From: Paractinoplanes toevensis | GTDB taxonomy: Bacteria > Actinomycetota > Actinomycetes > Mycobacteriales > Micromonosporaceae | Assembly: GCF_018332695.1 (NCBI RefSeq) | Contig: NZ_BOQN01000062.1 | Coordinates: forward strand, 1-64,000 | Direction: 5' to 3' | DNA length: 64,000 nt | Shown here: one piece after another, positions 9,015 to 16,942 of the stretch | Numbering within the stretch: position 1 is the stretch's first letter | How the letters are laid out: each line of letters starts with the position of its first letter | The notes under the pieces: model-generated | The model's input: only the letters and a program-made list of their open reading frames with translations | Database searches by the model: none | Told to the model about the DNA's origin: nothing | Translations under genes and position numbers: made by a program

Positions 9015-9058
9015 TCGGGCTGACAGGATTTGAACCTGCGACCCCTTGACCCCCAGTC
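9015..9058 (-). other. tRNA-Pro(GGG) 3' fragment, putative att site
   Basis: On the minus strand, the 3' half of a tRNA can be read: anticodon loop CTGGGGG (anticodon GGG), 3' anticodon-stem strand TCAAG, T arm GCAGG-TTCAAAT-CCTGT, acceptor strand CAGCCCG and discriminator A. The 5' anticodon strand stops matching after two pairs, and no D arm or 5' acceptor strand follows. It is therefore not a functional tRNA. Fragments running from the anticodon loop to the 3' end are the usual crossover segment left by integrating elements. Confidence 0.7.
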
Positions 9059-9061
9059 GCA

Positions 9062-9527
9062 TTACGATTTGGTTAAGTAAGATCAGATTGTGTCAATCAG
9101 TACACAGATCCGGACAGACCGACAGCGCAATGCCGTCCGATTTCAACCAGTCGTGGGGAAGTTGATCAATCCTGTGACCAGGCATGTGACCACGCCCAAT
9201 CAAGTGCGGCTCCTGTCAGCGGATTCAAATAATTGACGATGCCCTCAAGAGGGACGGCACCTTGCCGCACACTTGGGAGGATTCAGCTTCTTCCCGAAAC
9301 AGCAAATCAGGAACGTCATCAAAACCCCGGCTCCGCAGAAGCGGCGACCATTTGACAGCTCATGAGAGGACTATCCCTCCCCGCAACCCGTAGCGGGCTT
9401 CAAATCCGCACGCTGCCTTCAGTTCCGATAATACTCCGCCGACTCGCCGTGACAATTCAAGGCTGCGAGTTGACCATGCCAACGGCGCACCCAGATTGCC
9501 ACCCGCCGACCCTGCCCAGCCCCGTCT
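9062..9527. other. Non-coding stretch between att-like site and defence operon
   Basis: No frame here has convincing codon use. It is markedly less GC-rich than the flanks (for example AAGTAAGATCAGATTG near 9075), which suits an attachment-site or mobile-element edge. Confidence 0.4.
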
Positions 9528-9560
9528 GCGATAGCGGCGATTCCTGATCGCCGCTATCGC
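9528..9560 (-). terminator. Hairpin downstream of the Gabija-like operon
   Basis: GCGATAGCGGCGAT and ATCGCCGCTATCGC form a perfect 14-bp stem with a 5-base loop, 34 bases beyond the stop codon of the helicase gene on the minus strand. Confidence 0.75.
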
Positions 9561-9593
9561 AACAGCAACCCGAAAGGCCGCCGGTGTCTAGCG

Positions 9594-11456
9594 TCAGGTC
9601 GCTGATAGGTCGTCCGCGGTCAGCGGCTGATCTGCCAAGCCTGCAGCCTTGAGAGACAAGATCGCGGCGTCAACGTTGGTGGCGTAGAGGACGATGGCGA
9701 GTTCGTTTCGCGCTCGTGAGACGCAGACATACAAAAGTCTCCGGCTCCGATCCACGGTGGTGTCTTTGCCGCTAGATTTGTTGCGGCGATCGGTATCAGA
9801 AAGCTCTGCGAGCCCTAAGAGTTTGTCGTAGGAGTGGGCGGGCAATGTGCCTTCCGAGTCGTCAAGCAGGACTATGACGTTGGGAAATTCGGCGCCTTTG
9901 GTTCCGTGTTGTGTCGAGTAGGGGGACTCCCGTCTGATGTACTGCAGGTATCCGTACAGCTCGCGGACATCGCAATCCAGGAATTTCTCCAGTACCTCCT
10001 GGGTCTTTTCGCCCATTACCTGGTCTTTGTGTTCCCCGTCGGGGTCGAGGTAGCGCGAAAGTAGCGGAGTAGCTTCGATGAGCCCGTGCTTGTAGGTGTG
10101 CCGCAGCGCATCTCCTACTGAGCCTTCGCCAGCTTTGGCTACTATTGTTTGAAGTTCCCGCACGGCCTCACTTGCGGCGGTGAGGCGCTGACGCGCGACT
10201 CCCGGTTCTGTGATGCCGTCCCGCAGCGTGGTGCTGTGCTTGCGCAGGATCCGCGGTATTGCGGCGGCGCTGGCTTCGCACAGTGGCAGGATGACGTTCA
10301 GGAACGGCGCGATGGGCCAGGCTGTGCCTTCGTCGAAGCCGGCGGACAGCGCGGCGGGGGCTTTCGGCACATGGAAGGCGGCATGTAGGTCGGCGAAGCC
10401 GAGTCGGCGTGCGGCGAGTTTGTGCATGGCTACGAGGATTTTTGCGCCGCCGGGCGCATCGCTGGTCCAGGCGTCGTTGGAGGTGCGTTGCGCGAGCCAG
10501 CGGCGGACGGTGTGCATGCTGGTGACGCGGTCGGCGTCTGCGGGCAAAACGAAGAAGTACGCGTGGCCTTCTGGGGTGACCTCGTCTGTCCGGCCGGGGA
10601 TTTGTTGGTCTCCGTCGCCGGCGGCCCGGACCCGGTTGACGACCTCGAGAACCTGCCGCGATGAGCGGAAGTTCTCTGGTTTGTTGATGAGGGTCCAGTC
10701 GGGTTCTGCTGGGATCCGGCCGATGCCGGTGGCATAGATCTGCTGCATGGTGTCGCCGAAGAAGCCTAGGAGGAAGTCGCCTTGGACGGTCCGATACAGG
10801 TGGATGAGGCTCTTGACGACCTCTGACTCGGTGTCCTGGCTCTCGTCGACAAAGATGATCGGGAATCGTGAAGCGACCACCTTCGCCAGGAGCGGCTTGG
10901 TCATCAGCATGTGCGGCACCATCTTGAGGATGTCCGCGTGGCCGATCTGCCCCTTGCCGTAGTCGGGTCCGATGCCATAGGTGAATCGGCGCATCGATCG
11001 CAGGCCGTCACTCTGGCGTTGGTAGCGGTCACGGTCCTGCTCCGCGGAACGTCGTTTGTCGGGTGTTCCAGCCTTGTCGATCTTCTCAGAAATTTCGGCG
11101 AGCTTGGCCGCGAGTTGGCGTTCTATCCAGGCTCCGATGTCGGACTGGAACGGTGCGACTAGATCCCACAGGAAGCCATGGATTGTGGAGACGTATACGA
11201 GCGGGTCGTCGTGGACGTCGTCGTGGATCTCGGCGGCGGCAACTTCTGTGTAGGTGATGCAGGCGACCTGTTGGGTGCGGGCACGTAGCTGCTTGCGGCG
11301 GTCGCCAGCGACGTAAGCCAGCGCCTTGACCAGTGAGGTTGTCTTCCCTGATCCTGCCCCGGCGTTGACTACGAATCCTGTTTTTCCGCGCCGGTCGAGG
11401 ATCTCGCGCAGGGCACGGTCAGTGTGAGTGTCCGGTGCCTCGATTCGGCTGGTCAT
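9594..11456 (-). CDS. UvrD/Rep-type helicase, GajB-like defence protein
   Basis: A 620-residue SF1 helicase. Motifs in order: Walker A NAGAGSGKTT (31-40), motif Ia ITYTEVAAAEI (about 67-77), DESQD box (204-208), GDTMQQIY (motif III), NFRSSRQVLEVVNR (motif IV), QHGTKGAEFPNV (motif V), and RLLYVCVSRARNEL (motif VI) near the C-terminus. The ATG overlaps the stop codon of the upstream OLD-type nuclease by 4 bases, so the two are translationally coupled. This pairing is the hallmark of the Gabija anti-phage system, in which GajB senses or unwinds DNA and stimulates GajA. It is somewhat longer than the studied Bacillus GajB. A plain OLD/UvrD repair pair is the alternative. Confidence 0.75.
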   Translation of the reverse strand: MTSRIEAPDTHTDRALREILDRRGKTGFVVNAGAGSGKTTSLVKALAYVAGDRRKQLRARTQQVACITYTEVAAAEIHDDVHDDPLVYVSTIHGFLWDLVAPFQSDIGAWIERQLAAKLAEISEKIDKAGTPDKRRSAEQDRDRYQRQSDGLRSMRRFTYGIGPDYGKGQIGHADILKMVPHMLMTKPLLAKVVASRFPIIFVDESQDTESEVVKSLIHLYRTVQGDFLLGFFGDTMQQIYATGIGRIPAEPDWTLINKPENFRSSRQVLEVVNRVRAAGDGDQQIPGRTDEVTPEGHAYFFVLPADADRVTSMHTVRRWLAQRTSNDAWTSDAPGGAKILVAMHKLAARRLGFADLHAAFHVPKAPAALSAGFDEGTAWPIAPFLNVILPLCEASAAAIPRILRKHSTTLRDGITEPGVARQRLTAASEAVRELQTIVAKAGEGSVGDALRHTYKHGLIEATPLLSRYLDPDGEHKDQVMGEKTQEVLEKFLDCDVRELYGYLQYIRRESPYSTQHGTKGAEFPNVIVLLDDSEGTLPAHSYDKLLGLAELSDTDRRNKSSGKDTTVDRSRRLLYVCVSRARNELAIVLYATNVDAAILSLKAAGLADQPLTADDLSAT

Positions 11457-13666
11457 CCGCGTACCTCAGCTTGGATCTCGGTCAGCTGTGCACTCTCGGA
11501 CGCTTCCGCGGTCACCTGATCGCGTAGCCACTCGAGGCCCTCGACGATGTAGTGCGGCCCGAGCCACTCTGCCGGGTTGGAGGTGATCAGCGCGAGGGCG
11601 AAGTTGGTCTTGTCGAGCTTGCGGACGCGTTGGTGGATCTTCTCGTGAAGCTGGTCCAAGGTCATCTTTGCTGCATCGCGCACGCGCAGGCCGAGGTTTG
11701 CCTGCTTCAGGTCTTGGCACCAGGCCAAGTTTTGCAAGGCGAAAGCCTCTTCGAAGGTGCGGCCGGCTCGGGTGTCGCGTTCGCCGTTCCACTCCACCGG
11801 TTGGCGGGTCTCATAGGCAACACGGACGTGGCCGGGGTTTTCTTGCTGCGGCGGGCACTTATCGCTGGCTGGCAGATCGAGGAGGTCGGCGACCGACCGG
11901 ATGCGTGGGATCCAGGTTGCCAGCGTCTCGTTGCTCGTGACGGCGTCGTCCGTCGTAGTCATGCATGTGGCCCGGCTAGTTTGCCCGTCGGCATCATCAA
12001 GACCGTCGTCGTCGGGCTCGGATGCGCCATCGGCATCGTCCGTCTTGGGCCCATGGACGCTGTCGATGTCGGTGATGACCAGCGTCGGAAGGCCGAGGAA
12101 TTCGACGAGTTCCCGGAACTTGTGAGCGAAGGCTCCACCTACCTCCAAGATCGTCAAATGGCACGACTGCAGCTCAGGCGCCGCCTGCTGAATCATCAGG
12201 GGAAGGAGAAGGCGCTCGACGTTTCCCTCGACCAGGACTGCGGCATCAGCGAAGAACAGGTCGCAGTGAGTGAGCTTGAGATACTGGCGGAGGAAGTGCC
12301 GCGTGGATTCTTCGGTGACGCCCTTGAACGTCATCAGGTCTCTGACGTCGGTGTGGTGGAGGTTGCCGTCTTGGCCGGTACGTCTGAAGTACCGGATGGG
12401 CTCGAACGACTTCTCGTAGATGACGTGCGCCGAGTGGGTGGTGACGACCATCTGCGTGGTGAAGGCTGGATCGGTTTTGGGGAGAATCTCGCGGATTTTC
12501 CGGATGAACACCTGCTGGAGTTGGGCGTGCAGATGAGCTTCGGGTTCCTCGATGAATACCAGGTGGATCGGTGGGCGCTCGCCGTCTGCGTCGATCCACC
12601 GGTGATGGAAGTCGAGGACTTCGACGACCATGTAAATGAGGTTTTTGAAACCTAGCCCGTTGTACTGGTCAGGTAGGGTTCGCTCTGTCCCGCCAGCGCC
12701 GTCGCCCGTGGGCATCGCGTAGTGGACTCGGGCTCCACTGCTGAGGACGGTCTGTGCGTTGAATGACGCTTTTACGACCAGACGTGGATGTTGGAAGCCC
12801 GGGTAGCCAAGATCGGAAAGCTTGGTCAGGGTCGACTCGAAGACTTCCGCGAAGTGCTGGTTGAGTCGAAGTTCCGAGTCCGCGATGGCGGCTATGGCCG
12901 CTAGGTCAGTCTCCTGCTGTTCGAGGTTGCGGGTGTAGAAGCCGCTCAGCTTGCGCGAGAGGTCTTGCGCCCGGCCACGGCTTTCCCCGTCGACCAGGTG
13001 GCGCTGGGCGTCGAGGAAGTCGATCCTGATCAGGTCGTCGAGCTTGCCTCCGAGCTTGCTTTCGCCTCCGCTGACCCAGTCCGGGGTGAAGCTTGCGTCG
13101 AACTCGAAGTTCTTGTTGCACTGGCCGGCGTCCAGGACTGCGTAGACGATCTCGTATTCACGATGTAGTTCACGCGTCAGGTAGTCGGTCAGGGACCGGG
13201 GCCATGGTTCGTACGCTGAGCCTTCGGCGAGTTTGGCGGCGGTGATCTTGCTGCGGCACTCTTCGAAGTTCTCGACCAGCTGCTTGCCGTTCCTGGGGCG
13301 GTAGGCCAGCCGAACCCCGACTAGCTCTGAGTTCCAGCTCAGATCAGGGAGCAGGTCGATCACCCGGTGCAGGTTGGTGTCGTCGTCTTTCAGGTTCAGC
13401 CAGATGTCCAGCTCAATCTGGGGAAGCTCGTCAGGGTTGCCGGACCCGGAGTCGAAAGCGTCGAAGACGTCCCAGCAGTCGGTGGTGAAGTCGTAGATCT
13501 GAAAGCGGCCTTTGCCCTCGCCGAGGAACAGTCTGAAGACCTGGGCTGCCGAGGTCTTTCCGCTGTTGTTCGCTCCGACGAAGACTGTTGTCTCCGGGTC
13601 AAGATCAATCCCGACTTCGCGCAGCCTGCGGAAGTTCCTCACCCGGAAGGTCTCGATGTACAACAT
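11453..13666 (-). CDS. OLD-family ATPase/TOPRIM nuclease, GajA-like
   Basis: A 737-residue protein. An ABC-type ATPase occupies the N-terminal 430 residues: Walker A GANNSGKT (31-38), fused signature/Walker B LVFIEEPEAHLH (369-380), and switch histidine VVTTHSAHV (407-415). A TOPRIM nuclease domain follows, with VLVEGNVER (477-485, catalytic Glu) and PTLVITDIDSV (527-537, DxD). An acidic low-complexity linker and a C-terminal region of unknown fold come after. It is the first gene of a two-gene operon with the UvrD-like helicase. Known GajA proteins nick DNA when nucleotide pools fall during phage infection. The longer C-terminus here is unusual for GajA. Confidence 0.78.
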   Translation of the reverse strand: MLYIETFRVRNFRRLREVGIDLDPETTVFVGANNSGKTSAAQVFRLFLGEGKGRFQIYDFTTDCWDVFDAFDSGSGNPDELPQIELDIWLNLKDDDTNLHRVIDLLPDLSWNSELVGVRLAYRPRNGKQLVENFEECRSKITAAKLAEGSAYEPWPRSLTDYLTRELHREYEIVYAVLDAGQCNKNFEFDASFTPDWVSGGESKLGGKLDDLIRIDFLDAQRHLVDGESRGRAQDLSRKLSGFYTRNLEQQETDLAAIAAIADSELRLNQHFAEVFESTLTKLSDLGYPGFQHPRLVVKASFNAQTVLSSGARVHYAMPTGDGAGGTERTLPDQYNGLGFKNLIYMVVEVLDFHHRWIDADGERPPIHLVFIEEPEAHLHAQLQQVFIRKIREILPKTDPAFTTQMVVTTHSAHVIYEKSFEPIRYFRRTGQDGNLHHTDVRDLMTFKGVTEESTRHFLRQYLKLTHCDLFFADAAVLVEGNVERLLLPLMIQQAAPELQSCHLTILEVGGAFAHKFRELVEFLGLPTLVITDIDSVHGPKTDDADGASEPDDDGLDDADGQTSRATCMTTTDDAVTSNETLATWIPRIRSVADLLDLPASDKCPPQQENPGHVRVAYETRQPVEWNGERDTRAGRTFEEAFALQNLAWCQDLKQANLGLRVRDAAKMTLDQLHEKIHQRVRKLDKTNFALALITSNPAEWLGPHYIVEGLEWLRDQVTAEASESAQLTEIQAEVRG

Positions 13667-14162
13667 CGCTCCGTTCGCAAGGGCGCGCTACCTGGAGCGC
13701 GCGAGCCATCGAACGATAGACCTCGTCTCCCCCTTAGCCATCCTCCCGAACTAGCACCGCCCGCTTCGGTGAAAGGTTGAACATCGAGGTGGACCGCTGG
13801 AAGTCATCGACAGCGGCCGTAGAGACAATGCAAAAGTTCACCGGTTCGGGTGATCGGGAACGGACTCAACGGCGAGGGCGATCCGGCTCTTGGGAGCGCG
13901 TGGCAGGCGGATGCTGGCTGACAGGTGCGATCGTGCGGGACGCCGGTGGCTCAGTCCCGGCGACGTTGGGCTTTTGGTCCTTCCTGCTTGCCGTTTACGA
14001 TGGGTTTCGCAGACTTTTACAAGGTGCGCCACAACGGATGGTGTCGCCGGGACGAGCGACGGTAAGCCACGACATCGGTTCGGATGCTGACCATCGGTGG
14101 GACGGCGGGTCGTCAATTCTGATTCAGGGGTTGCTACGGCGCGAGACCGTTTAAGGCTGCGG
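13667..14162. other. Leader region upstream of the Gabija-like operon
   Basis: This stretch of nearly 500 bases holds the promoter of the nuclease/helicase operon. It also holds the 3' out-of-frame tail of the frameshifted coiled-coil gene. I see no gene or strong repeat in it. Confidence 0.4.
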
Positions 14163-14728
14163 TCAGTCCTCGCTGAAGAGCTGCCGCAACCGCTCAGAGA
14201 TCGCGTCCATGGCGTCGTCGGCGAGCATGATCGCTTGTTGTGCATGTCCTCACCGTGAGCCGCGGAGACCGGTCCTTGGTTCAACGCCTTTCCCTTCACG
14301 CCCAGCATCACCACATCGGTCATTGCCGACGTGGCATCGTCGGCTTTCCGGCGAATGTCTTCGTCCAAGATCAGGCGAATCGATTTCCTGATCTGGGCTC
14401 GAACGGCCAGTTCCTTCTCGTCCGTGTCGAAGCCCAGCAGAGTTCCGCCGTAGCCGTGCTCGGTGGTACGTGCGATCTTCAGATCCTCGAGGTGAGTCTT
14501 CGTTGAGTCGCGCATCATTTGCCACAGCCCGTCGTAGGCCGCCTGCAAGTTCTCGATTTCGAAGGCGCGGCGACGGTCCGCAATGGCCCGCTGCCGGTCG
14601 GTGTCTTTCACCTTCCGGTCGTGCTCAATCTTGCGGCGCTCGTTGGCGATGTTCGCCACGGACGTCACCACAACGCCGGCAATCGCCGACCCGCCAGCTA
14701 CCAGGCCGACCAAGAGGCTCGTATCCAC
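14163..14728 (-). pseudogene. Membrane-anchored coiled-coil protein, frameshifted near the end
   Basis: The likely GTG start gives VDTSLLVGLVAGGSAIAGVV, one N-terminal membrane helix, followed by a charged coiled coil (NIANERRKIEHDRKVKDTDR) and a helical region to GEDM. There the frame shifts: AQQAIMLADDAMDAISERLR then QLFSED and a stop at 14163 lie in the other frame. The unshifted frame runs on for another 110 Arg-rich, non-protein-like codons. The shift lies at about 14240-14262. The family is unknown. Topology resembles the protein at 57539. It sits upstream of the Gabija-like operon on the same strand, but about 500 bases away. Confidence 0.5.
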
Positions 14729-14772
14729 GCAGGGCAACCTACTGGTAGGCCTCTCACCCGCGCTAACCATGG

Positions 14773-15182
14773 GAGTGCGATCCCCGCCCCGTCACCCGCC
14801 TACCGGCGCTATACGCGTTGCAGGCGCCCGCGTCCGATCCGACCGCATGATCATGGCTTTGGCTCGGACTGCCCCGTCCTGCTCGGCCTGACCGCCCCCG
14901 GAGCGTCGGGCACGAGCGGGCAGCAGGACGGTCCGGACCTGTTCGACGCGTTCGCCTAGATGGCTCCGGTCGTACGAACAGCCCGGATCGGCGGCCCCTT
15001 CGGTCAGGGCTGAGTGTCAAATCATGATCGATGTGCGCGAGTTTGGGCCCCACGCTGCAAATGCCGGCGGGTGCACGCGAGTATGTCGATCAGTAATCGG
15101 GACCGCGGATGATACAGGTCAAGTACGAGATCTACGCCTAGATGGCTGATGCGGCAAGATCATTTCGCCCCGTACCGTAAGC
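14773..15182. other. Non-coding stretch with a 13-base direct repeat
   Basis: CGCCTAGATGGCT occurs at 14953-14965 and 15135-15147. An inverted pair CCGTCCTGCT/AGCAGGACGG lies near 14874-14935. No convincing gene is present. Confidence 0.4.
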
Positions 15183-15794
15183 GTGGTGAGTGATCTTGAC
15201 GCAGCTCAGGAATCGTCCGGCAAGTACGTCCGTTGGTACGCGACGGATCCGAACAGGCCGAAGTGCATCCTCGACTTCTGCGAGTCGGGACGGCTGCATG
15301 GCGATTTCTGCGGAGCTCACTACGCCCAGAAACGCCGGGGTGAGGTGCTGCGTCCCGTGCGCGGCTCGAAGGCCTACCACCAGGCGAAGTTGAATGACAA
15401 GGACGAAAAACAGTGCACGCGGTGCGGGTACTGGCTTCCACTCACAGACTTCTACGTCCGTAAGGACGGGAGCAAGGTTGTCCTTGGCCGCTCCCACTGC
15501 AACCGATGCAACATCCTCCGTCGCATGGGGATGACCGCCAAGGATTACGACGAGCGCCTGACCCAGCAGGGCGGCGGCTGCGCCATCTGCAGCAAGGTCG
15601 AGAACGGATCGAAGGGCCGTATCTGGCTCGCTGTCGACCACGACCATGGATGCTGTTCCGGGTCAGGCTCCTGCGGGAGCTGCGTTCGGGGCCTGGTCTG
15701 CGACGGCTGCAATGTGATGCTTGGCCGGGCGATGGACCGGGCTGACATCCTCCGCAAGGGTGCAGAGTATCTCGAAGCGTACGAGAGCCGTTGA
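15183..15794 (+). CDS. Endonuclease VII-like HNH nuclease
   Basis: 203 residues starting from tandem GTG codons (VVSDLDAAQESSGKYVRWYA). The N-terminal half has two zinc-ribbon-like cysteine clusters (KCILDFCESG; CTRCGYWLP with CNRCN). The C-terminal half carries the endonuclease VII signature: CAIC, then LAVDHDHGCC with catalytic DHDH near residues 150-155, then VRGLVCDGCNVMLGRA. Family members resolve branched DNA in phages or act as HNH nicking enzymes, and many occur in actinobacterial mobile elements. It sits alone between non-coding DNA and a decayed integrase, so a mobile-element origin is likely. Confidence 0.8.
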   Translation: MVSDLDAAQESSGKYVRWYATDPNRPKCILDFCESGRLHGDFCGAHYAQKRRGEVLRPVRGSKAYHQAKLNDKDEKQCTRCGYWLPLTDFYVRKDGSKVVLGRSHCNRCNILRRMGMTAKDYDERLTQQGGGCAICSKVENGSKGRIWLAVDHDHGCCSGSGSCGSCVRGLVCDGCNVMLGRAMDRADILRKGAEYLEAYESR

Positions 15795-16840
15795 CATGCA
15801 GAAGCGCCCAGCCTGTTCCGGTCACCAGTGCCAGGTGTACCCGGCGATCGACCCGTCGCGGTTGCCGCGGCCGGTTACCCCGCTGTTGCGGGATTGGATC
15901 GAGGAGGGCTCAAGCTCAAAGGTGGACGTCGCATCAACCACACACGCTGAATACCCGCGGATCCTGCGCGGCCGAGTGACCGCCGCTTTCGGCGATCTAC
16001 GGGTCGGGGACATCACCCGCCACGAGCACCTGGATCCCTGGAACAGGCCGGCGTTCTGCTTTCGCATCGCGGGCCAGCGATCCATGATCTCGTGGTCGCG
16101 GCTCTGGCGACCGGCATGGGCCTGGGCGAGCTGCTCGGCCTGCGCACGAGCGCCGTCCGGGTGGGCACAGCGGCGGAGGTGCCTGTGGAGCACACCTTGC
16201 GGCGCGACGGTACCTTCGCGCGCCGAAGACGCCGCTGTCGCGGCACACCATCGCCCTGTCCCCCGACGCCGCCGCCTCGTTCGCTGTACTCGTCCACAAC
16301 GAGCATCCTGATGAGTTGGTCTTCACGGCGCCCGACGGCCAGGCGTGGAATGCCAGTACCTTGTGCCGCCGGCACTGGCAGACGGCCGTCTTTGCCGTGC
16401 AGCGCTGCCCGCGGCATCGTACGACCGCGGCGTCGAACGGATGGGTTAGCCGGTGGGAAGTGTCTACCTGCCGTTGCCCGGATCGGCTACGCGGCCGTCC
16501 ACGGCTGCACGACCTGCGGCACTCGCACGTCGCCCACCTGATCGCCGCCGGGGGACTTCCACTGCGTCCAGCTGCGCCTGGGGCACGCCTCGATCAGGAC
16601 CACGTTCGAGGTCTACGGGCACCTGCTGACGCACGGCGAACTCAACCAACTCGCGGACTGGATCGGCAACGACCTGCCGGCCGAACAGCAAGCGCGTCGA
16701 TTCGGACCGTCGGCTGCGGGCCGGAGCAAGCTTCGACCCTCCAGCCGACGCGCCGAGCGGCCTAATGCTGCTCCTGGCATGCGGCTCGGCCGTCGTGGGC
16801 GTACGGCGACGAGGGCGTGGCGTAGGTGGATGATGCGTTG
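15795..16840 (+). pseudogene. Decayed tyrosine recombinase (phage integrase)
   Basis: Pieces of one integrase occur in three frames. A SAM-like region with LRGRVTAAFGDLRVGDITRH (near 15970) comes first, then VVAALATGMGLGELLGLR (box I, near 16095-16150). Next comes RPRLHDLRHSHVAHLIAAG (HxxR box, near 16500), then VQLRLGHASIRTTFEVYGHL (H and nucleophile-Tyr box, near 16570-16625). At least three frameshifts separate them. All catalytic boxes survive at the DNA level, so the inactivation is fairly recent. Confidence 0.75.
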
Positions 16841-16942
16841 ACCAAGCGATTCAGCGGGCGCGGCGGCGGCCTTCCTCGTCGAGATGTCTGACAGCCGACG
16901 CTGGTCATCCTGGCGGAGGACCGGCTCCTGCGCCAGCGGTGG

